From: Notolepis coatsorum
Taxonomy: Eukaryota; Chordata; Actinopteri; Aulopiformes; Paralepididae
Reading direction: 5' to 3'
Assembly (NCBI GenBank): GCA_963971535.1
Contig: OZ020592.1
Span: forward strand, 127,056,888-127,120,887
DNA: 64,000 bases
Part shown: in pieces, positions 56,936 through 64,000 of the stretch
Layout: each line of letters opens with the position of its first letter
Numbering within the stretch: position 1 is the stretch's first letter
Translations under genes and position numbers: made by a program
Notes under the pieces: model-generated
Database searches by the model: none
Told to the model about the DNA's origin: nothing
The model's input: only the letters and a program-made list of their open reading frames with translations

Positions 56936-57539
56936 TAACAATTATTGGAGACTAATTTTATTCTACCCTGGATGACGTTCTGGTCCTAGGCCGGTCAGAG
57001 AAGATCGCCAGGTCTCATACCAGGCAGGTGGTGGAATTCCTCACCAGCCTGGGTTTTGCTGGGAGGTTCCGTCCTGGCAGGACGGTTACGGCGCTGACCG
57101 TGATACGCCTGCGCGGTATTATGGCATCTGCTCAAGCTGTGGTCCCTCTTGGCCTCCTCTTCATAAGGAGGATACAGAGGTGTGTTTTTCAGTGTGAAAA
57201 TAGACCCTGTGAGAGTCTAGTGGAAGCTGCTGAAGGTTCCCACACCTCGCCCTCTGGGGGGGGGGGGGGGGGGCCTGGGGCCCTCACCAGCGGGGTCCCC
57301 ATGGGCAGCAGGCTGTCACACGTCACGGTCTTCACCGATGCCTCCCTCACGGGATGGGGGGGGGGGGATGTGTCGGACTGACGCAGTAGGGGGCAGCTGG
57401 CAAGGACCATGCTGCCCGGTCTGCAGTACATATCAATGTGTTGGAATTGAAGGCAGTGCTTCTAGTCCTCGGACGGCTCGGCCATCATGTGATGGGCGAG
57501 CATGTTCTGGTGTGAGGTTGGGGGCTTGGACCCGGTGTC
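56936..57539 (+). pseudogene. DIRS RT (end) and RNase H remnant
   Basis: The readings DDVLVLGRSEKIARSHTRQV and VEFLTSLGFAGRF continue the RT thumb, followed by IMASAQAVVPLGLLFIRRIQ. RNase H is recognised by HVTVFTDASLTGWGG (aspartate in TDAS) at about 57325-57365. Frames change at the G-runs 57257-57272 and 57356-57367. Confidence 0.75.
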
Positions 57540-58377
57540 ATGCCCCCTGGACTCGGTTCTGTCCTTCTCCAGTCTATCCTGGATGGGCGGTCGGCCTCAA
57601 CAGTGAAGGTATATGCCGCAGCTATATCTTGTCATGTGGGCTTTGAGGGCAGAACACTGTTCATCCACCCTCTCGTGGGACGTTTCTTGCTTGGCGCACG
57701 GTGTCTCAAGCCTGTGGAACGTTCTCTGTCTCCGAGTCAGGACCTCCAACTGTTCTGGAAAGGCTGTTGGGGGCCCCGTTTGAGCCTCTTGAGCAGGCGC
57801 CATTGGATCGTCTGTCTTACGACCGCGTTCCTTTTTTGGGCCATCACCTCCGCTAAATGCGTGGGTAAACAGTGTGCTCTCTCTGTGCGGTCAGAGTACC
57901 TGTCTATTTGGGCCGATAGCAGGCGACTCTGTGGCCTGATCCGGCCTTCTTGCCAAAGAATATCCGGCGCTCTTGTCACTCCAGGGATATTGTGCTTCAG
58001 GCGTTTCGCCCTCCTCCTCACGCTAGTGGGTTGGAGGCGAGCCTTCACCTGTCCTGTCCGTGCACTGAAGGTTTACCTTAGTCGCACGCGGGATCTCAGG
58101 GCTTCCGATCAACTGTTTGTTTGTTACGGTGGCCCTCGCGCGGGTAAGGCACTGTCCAAGCAGTGCCTGTCACATTGGTTGTGCGAGGGCATTGCCCTTT
58201 GCTACACGTTGGCTGGACAGGTTCCCCCCGGCGGCGTCAGGGCGCACTCCACTCGTGGTGTGGCGGCCTCTGCTGCCCTGTTGGCGGGGGGGGGGGGGGG
58301 GGGGGGGGGGGCTCGGTGGAGGACATCTGTGCTGCGGCCTCCTGGTCCTCCCTGAGTCCTTTCGTTAGGTTTTACCT
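57540..58377 (+). pseudogene. DIRS tyrosine recombinase (YR), nearly intact frame broken at a G-run
   Basis: From about 57540 the frame reads SILDGRSASTVKVYAAAISC, which is the core-binding start. It continues with LTTAFLFWAITSAKCVGKQ and ALSVRSEYL, PVRALKVYLSRTRDLRASDQ, LFVCYGGPRAGKALSKQCLS and VRAHSTRGVAASAALLAGG. HSTR supplies the H-x-x-R catalytic pair. After 26 G (58286-58311) the next frame gives VEDICAAASWSSLSPFVRFY with the presumed catalytic tyrosine in the FVRFY motif. The enzyme would integrate circular DNA copies by site-specific recombination. Apart from the G-run the domain has few lesions. Confidence 0.85.
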
Positions 58378-58683
58378 ATGACTGGGGGTTCTGTCTCCCA
58401 GGCAGTCCTGAGGTCCGGGACCTCTCCTGCATCCCGCCATCAGGTTGGCTAGCAGGAGTGTGTGGCTGTGGACCGCGGAGTGCTGTGTCACACGTGGTCC
58501 CGCTTGCGCTGTGCGTTCGGGGGTGCCTGGTTCCCCTTTTTCGCACTTTGTTTGTAGTTGACTGCCTCCCCTCCCTTCGTTAGAACGTGCGGGTGGACGG
58601 GACTCTCCTCCTCCCTGGCTGGGGCTTACGGGCCCTCAGGGGGTGCATTTGACGTGGCCACGCGTCCGCTCTGCCCTTTATCT

Positions 58684-58790
58684 CAGAAGGCAGAGCGAGA
58701 CGCGATTGCCAGTAATGAGATATAATGTAAGGTTATCCTATAACCCTAGTTATATGAATACTGGCTGAGCGTCTCGCTCTTCAGCGCCCT
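58684..58790 (+). repeat. DIRS internal complementary region
   Basis: CAGAAGGCAGAGCGAGACGC and GATTGCCAGTAATGAGATAT is the complement of the left end (54331-54380). It runs directly into AAGGTTATCCTATAACCCTA, the complement of the right end (up to 59019). The two are joined by only three bases, as expected for the template that joins the ends of DIRS circles. Confidence 0.85.
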
Positions 58791-59023
58791 GAGGTCCCTT
58801 GGATGTTTTCCGCGTATGGAATTCGAACTTGGAAGGGTGTAAGCGTGACTACTTCCTGCCTATTGTAGAGGCACGCAGGGGAGTGGCATGGTCACATGCA
58901 GGTGGGTGCATGTGTTTGGTTTCCATGGGCACAATAGGTGCTGGAGATAATGATATCTCAGAAGGCAGAGCGAGACGCTCAGCCAGTATTCATATAACCA
59001 GGGTTATAGGATAACCTTATGTT

Positions 59024-59892
59024 TTAAACCAGCTTAGCACATAGTCTGAGAAACCAACAAGGTTGCACTGAGATCTAGCAGGATAAGGATGGAGACCTTA
59101 TTCTCATCAGAGTTTAGTCTGAGGTCACTGATTATTTTGGTGAGGGCAGTTTCAGTGCTATGATATTTTCTGAATCCCGATTGAAATTTCTTCTAAGTTG
59201 TTTTCTTCGAGAAAGGAATGAATTTGATTTGAATCCCATTCTTTATTACCACATGCAAATAATAAATGAAAAGAAAACACAGATTTGAGTGATTCCTGTG
59301 AGCAACTTGCTGTAGTTCTTTGTCTGTTGTTTTGTCCATGAGGGTAAATGTTTAGACAGCCGTCTCTATTAACCAGTCCATGACGGCGAGGTTACGGTAC
59401 AATGAGATGTGTTGTCCCTGTGGACGAGACGAGGAAGGTCTTCTAACCACGTGCACAAACATGGAAATACAGGATGGATTTGCATTCTAGTTCCTCTGGT
59501 GTGGTTACGCACACACAGGCACACACACACACACACAGGCACACACACACACACACACGCACACACACGCATGCGTTTCAGTCTGCCCTTGTCCCACATT
59601 GCTTTCATTTAGCGGACGCTTTTATTCAAAGCGACTTACAAGTTTTGTACAACAAGTCATCAGGAAGGGTACGACTCTATCAGCTGAGTAACGATGTTCA
59701 TCAAAGTGTTGAGTGCTACAGTGTAGGTTAGTGTATTTTCATCCCTAGTAGTCTTGTATGAAATGTGTTGTAATGCGTTTAGACTATCAAATGTATTTTT
59801 GCATCCTGCTTGCTATGGGAGAAGGGCGTAGTGCCTTTCATATTTGCAGGTTGTTTGGTTTGTAAGAGCAGTGCATCTGAGTGCAATGAGGT
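59024..59892. other. Intron 5 stretch with (CA)n and a common repeat fragment
   Basis: AGTTTAGTCTGAGGTCACTG and TTTCTGAATCCCGATTGAAA (59110-59185) read on the minus strand like parts of a LINE ORF but too little remains to call. (CA)n lies at 59510-59570 and CATTTAGCGGACGCTTTTAT at 59608-59630 matches 30866-30910. No gene. Confidence 0.5.
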
Positions 59893-60087
59893 TTGACAGG
59901 CTTTTGGTAATACATAGGCACTCTTTCTTGTCCTCACTGTTCCTATAGTTTTGTTTTTTTAATTAGTGATTGATGATTTTATCAAAATTATTTTATTCTA
60001 TTTTATCTGGTTTTCACTGTTTTTAACTGTTGTCTGTTGTTGTCATTTATTTCTGATTTTTGTTTTTGTATACAAGCTGTAGTGTAA
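59893..60087 (+). mobile_element. L2 3' UTR, left part (split by the Harbinger-like element)
   Basis: AGGCACTCTTTCTTGTCCTC through GCTGTAGTGTAA matches the 3' UTR of the L2 at 4100-4290 almost base for base. It resumes at 61318 with AGCACCCTGTGCATTCGTGC and ends GGGTGCTATATAAATAAG plus (TCAT)n at about 61372. Confidence 0.92.
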
Positions 60088-60237
60088 GGGGGCTTTCTCA
60101 CTCACAATTCGGGGTCGAATCAGAGCCCGATCGCACCCAAAAAGGGTGTGTCCATCCTAGTGAGAACGCTCCCCCCCCCCTGTCCCCGGGGACGCTGATT
60201 CGCTCCTAACCTGGACCGCTGAAATAGGTGGTCTCGG

Positions 60238-60474
60238 GTGCGCGCCAGTGGGAGCGGGGGGCGTGGTGTGCGAGCTTGTACCAAAACACGGGAGAGGCTT
60301 CTGTATCAACTTGCTGACACACACAACGTCATTATTGTAATGCTTTCATGCTTGCTTGAATTTTGGGCAGATAAAAACATACAGCAACAACTGGACAATA
60401 CCCACAAAAACTATATTTATGGGCAATTTGGCGAGTTCAGAGAACTTCAGACCTCAACCAAACAAGCATGTTGA
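60238..60474 (+). pseudogene. Myb/SANT-like ORF remnant of the Harbinger-like element
   Basis: 78 codons. The C-terminal 45 residues (LSCLLEFWADKNIQQQLDNT, then HKNYIYGQFGEF) keep the tryptophan and the Q-Q-L spacing of Myb/SANT-like (MADF-type) domains found in Harbinger second proteins. The normal WT(x)xE start of the domain is absent and the frame ends early, so it is probably a fragment. In a full element this protein helps the transposase reach the TIRs. Confidence 0.5.
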
Positions 60475-60529
60475 GCCTCACGGCTCAGTGGATGAAAACA
60501 TGAAGCCACGTTACAAGCACAAGACTTCC

Positions 60530-60707
60530 TAGCCCTTTCCGTGACTGCGATGTGCAAGCCAGGGGTTTTTAAATATGTAGTCACTCGCAGCTCCATAGTA
60601 GCCAGGCTAATTTGGACCACCAAACACTGCTTAAAAGCTCGGGGTGGGTCCGAAATATATCAGATATGAAGCCCCTGGCTTGCACATCGCAGTCACGGAA
60701 GGGGCTA
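60530..60707. mobile_element. Small MITE (178 bp) nested in the Harbinger-like element
   Basis: TAGCCCTTTCCGTGACTGCG at the left and the inverse TAGCCCCTTCCGTGACTGCG at the right; TIRs of about 36 bp. A perfect 9-bp duplication AAGACTTCC flanks it (60521-60529, 60708-60716). A 9-bp duplication points to a Mutator-like origin, though an 8-bp hAT duplication with a chance match is possible. Confidence 0.9.
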
Positions 60708-61317
60708 AAGACTTCCCTGGCTCGCATTAGGCCTGGCAACCTTTTTTGCCATTGCTATGTCTACTATACATTGGTTTCTTGTTCGAATGCATTTATTTCT
60801 ATAGACCAGTGGTGCCCAACCAGTCGGCCGTGATCGACCGGTAGATCAATGACATTCAATATAATTGATGCGAGCAATGTTAGCTGCTAACTAGTAATAA
60901 ATAGGCTAAGCTAACTAGCGTTAGCCGTTAGCTTAGCGTTAGCGTTAACCCTGGAAAACGCTCAACGCGGACTCTACGACACCAGTTCCATTAGTGAGAA
61001 AAAGGGGTGGGTTATATTGACGAGGCTTGACAACAGAGGTTCAAATATAACTTCATATTTATTGGTTATTTGTTTCTTTATATCGGGCATCCAGTTTCCA
61101 CCACCGTGTGCTAAAACTCTTCCTGTGTTGACGTTCGAGCGTGACATCATCGCCTACGGCAAGCTTACACGCTCAAAACGCAAACCGTAAACAGAACCCG
61201 GAGCGCACCAAGACTGAGTGTGTACGCAAACTAGAGGGGGGAAGTTCGCACCCAAGGACGGAACGAGGACGGAACGGAGCTGATTCGACCCTGAATGTCA
61301 GTGAGAAAGCCCCCTAA

Positions 61318-61372
61318 AGCACCCTGTGCATTCGTGCTCTGAAGGGTGCTATATAAATAAGTCATTCATTCA
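61318..61372 (+). mobile_element. L2 3' end, right part
   Basis: Completion of the L2 terminus interrupted at 60087. It ends in GTGCTATATAAATAAGTCAT and a short (TCAT)n. Confidence 0.92.
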
Positions 61373-61489
61373 ATGAGGTAGAATGAAGCAGCTGCATTAT
61401 ACCTCTCCTCGTTATTCCTTCGACAGGTTCACCATGTCATGTACAGTAGAATATAAACCAGGGTTGTCATGGTATTACAATACTAGTCA

Positions 61490-61650
61490 CGGTTTCACAA
61501 TGTCAAGTAGTATTACAATACCACTCCTAGTCACAGAGACAGTCTAGTAGTACAAAGTCAGTCCTAGTCACAGAGACAAGCTAATATACAACCTGAGTCC
61601 TAGTCAGAGATGGTCTAATGGTACAAAGTGAATGAGTAATTCTTTTTTAC
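61490..61650. repeat. Degenerate tandem repeat E (about 45-50-bp unit)
   Basis: Units built on TCCTAGTCACAGAGAC plus (A/G)GTCTAATAGTACAAA recur three to four times here and again at 62290-62375 on the far side of the SINE and neighbouring DNA. Confidence 0.7.
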
Positions 61651-61792
61651 AACGCATAGTAGTAGAACTTCCAAAAAAAACGAAACAAATAAAATGACCG
61701 AAAAGGTGTAGGCTGAAGCCGAGGCTTATAATTGCCTACCCTTTTTACATTACATTACACTATTTACACCAAAAAAAAAAATGGTACAACCA

Positions 61793-62276
61793 GGCGGCTG
61801 GGTGGCGTAGCGGAGATTGCGCTTGTCACCAATGCAAGAGACTCCGGTCTCGACTCCCCGAGTCGGCATTGCCTGCGGCTTGGGCCAGTCGTCATACTAT
61901 CTCAATTGGCAGATGTAGCGGGTGGAAGTCGATGGGTGGGGATTGGACGTTGTGGACAGCGACTCCTACAGGTCGGTTTGGTGATGCCTGTACAGCAGAG
62001 ACGGGAAGTATCGGGGGCAGCGTGAGCCTCCCACGCGTTACACCTCGCCACAGAGTCCGCGCTGTCTGGTGAAAAGATGCGACAGGCTGCTTCCTCGTGT
62101 ACCGGAGGGGACACGTGATGCAAGGATTCTATCCTCACTACAGCCGACCAGTGGGAGGCATAGTCTAGCAACGTTCAAGACAGGGGTGGGGAGAATTGAA
62201 GGGGAGAATTGGCGATACGAAATTGGGATGGGAGAAAAAAATATAAAAATAAGGAGAAAAAGTGGATCAAAAAAAG
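61793..62276 (+). mobile_element. tRNA-headed SINE 'family S'
   Basis: Head GGCGGCTGGGTGGCGTAGCG; B-box region CGGTCTCGACTCCCCG. The family body (GGACAGCGACTCCTACAGGT) and A-rich tail are present. Target duplication AATGGTACAACCA / AATGGTACAGCCA at 61780-61792 and 62277-62289, with one mismatch. Confidence 0.9.
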
Positions 62277-62289
62277 AATGGTACAGCCA

Positions 62290-62654
62290 CTAGTGAGTTC
62301 TAGTCACAGAGACCGTCTAATAGTACAGACGGAGTCCTAGTCACAGAGGCAGGTTAATATTACAAACTGACAAGCTAACCAGTTCTCAGATTGTTAATCT
62401 GGTGATTATAGTCTGAAATATGGACAATGGGTTGCATTCTTTGAATATCTTTTTCATATTGTTTTTCATATTATTGCTCTAAAACATGAGCTGCATTATG
62501 TAAAAGTAAAAAATAAAGAGTTATAAGATAGTATAACGAGTGATAATTGCAAGGGTTTAGATACCTACAGTAATACTGAGGACTTCTGCAACATTAAATG
62601 GAACTATTATGATATCCTAGTGTTCACACTTACCCTCATCATTGTCTTTTATAG
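62290..62654. other. Intron 5 end: tandem repeat E remnant, then no feature
   Basis: 62290-62375 carries two more units of the TCCTAGTCACAGAG repeat. The rest up to exon 6 is AT-rich without features. Confidence 0.6.
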
Positions 62655-62792
62655 GAGAACGGCCAGCTGGCAGAGCGCCAGGCCACCGAGCACTTTGAGA
62701 GTCTGTTCCAGACCCTGCAGGAGAGGAAGTCCGAGATGCTGCGGTCCGTCGAACAGAACCGGACCCGACGCCTGGAGCAGCTCAAAGGACAG
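62655..62792 (+). CDS. trim36: TRIM36-like E3 ligase, coding exon 6 (coiled coil)
   Basis: 138 bp, phase 0 at both ends; acceptor TTGTCTTTTATAG, donor CAG|GTAGAG. It encodes ENGQLAERQATEHFESLFQT, then LQERKSEMLRSVEQNRTRRL, ending EQLKGQ. The pattern matches the second coiled-coil exon of TRIM36 (THFExLFxxLEERKSxxL). It is the last trim36 exon in the window; the rest of the coiled coil, COS box, FN3 and SPRY domains must lie to the right. A LINE-B copy begins 44 bp after the donor. Confidence 0.94.
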
Positions 62793-62836
62793 GTAGAGTA
62801 GGTTCCTTTGCTCCCGTGTCAAGTCGCTCCAACCTT

Positions 62837-64000
62837 GCAGGTTGAAAAAACCCTCAGCTCGGAACTAGGCAAAATCTGCATATGGCTCGCCGACAACAAA
62901 CTATCATTACACATGGGCAAAACAGAGTCCATTCTCTTCGGTTCAAATAACAAACTCAGCAAGACCGACGACTTCTCAGTTGCAGTGGGTGACAATATTG
63001 TCACAAGGAAAGACGAAATTACCTATCTGGGTTCCATCCTAGAGGCAAATCTTTCCTGTGACAAAATGGCATCCAATGTAATAAAAAAAGTCAACCAACG
63101 AACTAGATTCTTGTACCGGATCTCCTCTCTGGTAAACAAGAATACCCTGAAGACTCTGGCAGGAGCACTCATTCAAGGGTACTACGACTATGCGTGCACC
63201 TCATGGTACCAAAGCACCTCAAAGGCGCTTAAAACTAAATTACAAACATCACAAAACAAACTGGTCAGACTACTACTTGACCTTACCCCCAGAACCCACC
63301 TCACCCCTGCCCACTTTGACAACCTAGGATGGCTTAGAGTAGACGACAGAGTACAGCAACTTGCAATGGGCCTGGTCTACAAGATACACTATACGACTAA
63401 GGTACCCATGTACATGTCAAAATACTTCCCAAAGGTCAGTGAATACCACAACCACTACACCAGAGGAAGCTCCACAAATCATGTTAAACCCAGATTCGGC
63501 TCAAACAAGGGACTAAACACGTTTCGCAATTATGCCACATCAATGTGGAACGCCCTACCCAAAGCTGTAAAGGAATGTGAATCCCTACCCACATTCAAAA
63601 CGACTCTTAAAGAGCACCTACGGGAGGCTGCAATTCGAAACTGGCCACCGTAAATGCCCAAAACCCCCACCACCTCCTAATAGACAGTCTCCTCCCCACC
63701 GCATGTATATATTCCCTCCCCGCCGTATGGATATTTCCCTCCCACCCACCCACCCCATCCTAATGTACAGTCCCCTCCCCATCATATGTATATACTCTGT
63801 CAGGATCTAGGGGTAACAGTACTGTATATTTGAATACCGTTTATGTCACAAATGTATCGGTACTAAATACCTATATGTCCCTATGCCATAAATGTCATGT
63901 ATGTTGTGTATGTCATAAATGTCTATGAATTGAAAATGGGGGACCCTGATGGAAACGAGACAAACGTCTTTTTCAGGTCTGCATCCCCTTAACAATTGTG
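62837..64000 (+). mobile_element. LINE-B second copy, 5'-truncated, running off the window
   Basis: It begins CAGGTTGAAAAAACCCTCAG, mid-RT, and follows the 41078 copy closely at base and protein level. The open frame reaches the stop near 63653 (ATSMWNALPKAVKECESL). The 3' UTR follows with the TGCATCCCCTTAACAATTG tail at the very edge of the window. The first 10 codons of the listed frame are intron sequence. Few stops separate the two copies, so the family was recently active. Confidence 0.92.

Larger units (their letters stand above)
54328..59023 (+). mobile_element. DIRS-type tyrosine-recombinase retrotransposon, decayed
   Basis: The ends are inverted repeats: left from about 54331 (TATATCTCATTACTGGCAAT, then GTCTCGCTCTGCCTTCTGAG), right ending about 59019 with the inverse. 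Both continue inward through CCATGGAAACCAAACACATG to about 54862 and 58805. An internal complementary region at 58684-58790 carries the complement of the left end followed by the complement of the right end, the hallmark DIRS layout for circle formation. Between them are gag-like remains, RT, RNase H and a tyrosine recombinase. DIRS elements integrate by recombination and make no target duplication; none is seen. A hAT MITE, a LINE-B tail and a SINE have since inserted. Confidence 0.88.
60088..61314. mobile_element. PIF/Harbinger-like non-autonomous transposon (1227 bp)
   Basis: GGGGGCTTTCTCACTCACAA at the left and the inverse GGGGGCTTTCTCACTGACAT at the right form TIRs of about 35 bp that reach GGTCGAATCAG on both sides. 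TAA flanks both ends (60085-60087 and 61315-61317). The unoccupied L2 at 4290 has a single TAA there, so the duplication is 3 bp, TAA, as preferred by Harbinger. Inside, 60238-60474 reads CLLEFWADKNIQQQLDNTHK and NYIYGQF, resembling the Myb/SANT-like DNA-binding protein that Harbinger elements encode alongside the transposase. No transposase is seen. Confidence 0.88.

Noticed and set aside
60805..60850. Right-hand hAT element starting CAGTGGTGCCCAACC
   Set aside because: The start resembles hAT ends but no inverted partner or 8-bp duplication was found within the Harbinger-like element.

Overview
This window is vertebrate nuclear DNA, almost certainly from a ray-finned (teleost) fish. The evidence is one split gene with canonical GT-AG introns, teleost-type tRNA-headed SINEs, L2/Jockey-type LINEs, a Tf1/sushi-like chromodomain Gypsy element, a DIRS-type tyrosine-recombinase retroelement, many TIR transposons and long (GT)n/(GA)n tracts. 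Nothing prokaryotic is present: no operons, CRISPR arrays or ribosome binding sites.

The only host gene I can support is a TRIM36-like (trim36) E3 ubiquitin ligase on the + strand, running the whole length. Six coding exons are visible: 856-918, 25372-25606, 38254-38597, 45517-45663, 51492-51587 and 62655-62792. They join in phase into 341 codons covering the N-terminus, a split RING, B-box 1, B-box 2 and the start of the coiled coil. The COS, FN3 and SPRY exons must lie beyond the right edge. An alternative promoter and first exon (18351-18383, phase-compatible with exon 2) lie inside intron 1, and exon 4 has an in-frame upstream decoy acceptor that would add 23 residues.

The coding exons are about 1.6% of the window; much of the rest is repeats, many of them nested. 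Intron 1 (919-25371) holds an L2 copy inside a minisatellite; a Mutator-like element with ~147-bp TIRs inserted in a SINE and itself carrying a LINE tail split by another transposon; a complete, very young Gypsy element at 10839-17241; a hAT-like MITE; and a 43-bp minisatellite broken by a twice-present MITE and a solo LTR. Intron 2 (25607-38253) carries a MITE, a 145-bp near-perfect palindrome, an orphan exon-like ORF, TTAA-flanked hairpins, a 40-bp minisatellite and SINEs. Intron 3 (38598-45516) carries two abutting 5'-truncated LINEs, a SINE and a Tc1-type MITE. Intron 4 (45664-51491) begins with a LINE-tail repeat that contains a SINE and a hAT-like element. Intron 5 (51588-62654) holds a 37-bp minisatellite split by two stacked SINEs, a decayed DIRS element, and an L2 tail split by a Harbinger-like element that itself carries a small MITE. 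Intron 6 opens with a LINE 44 bp after the splice donor.

The window therefore reads as one developmental/cytoskeletal ubiquitin-ligase gene whose introns have been a landing zone for nearly every class of eukaryotic transposon. I found no clearly new multi-gene system. The strongest items for follow-up are the alternative trim36 first exon, the self-primed young Gypsy element, the DIRS architecture and the multi-level nests dated by their target-site duplications.
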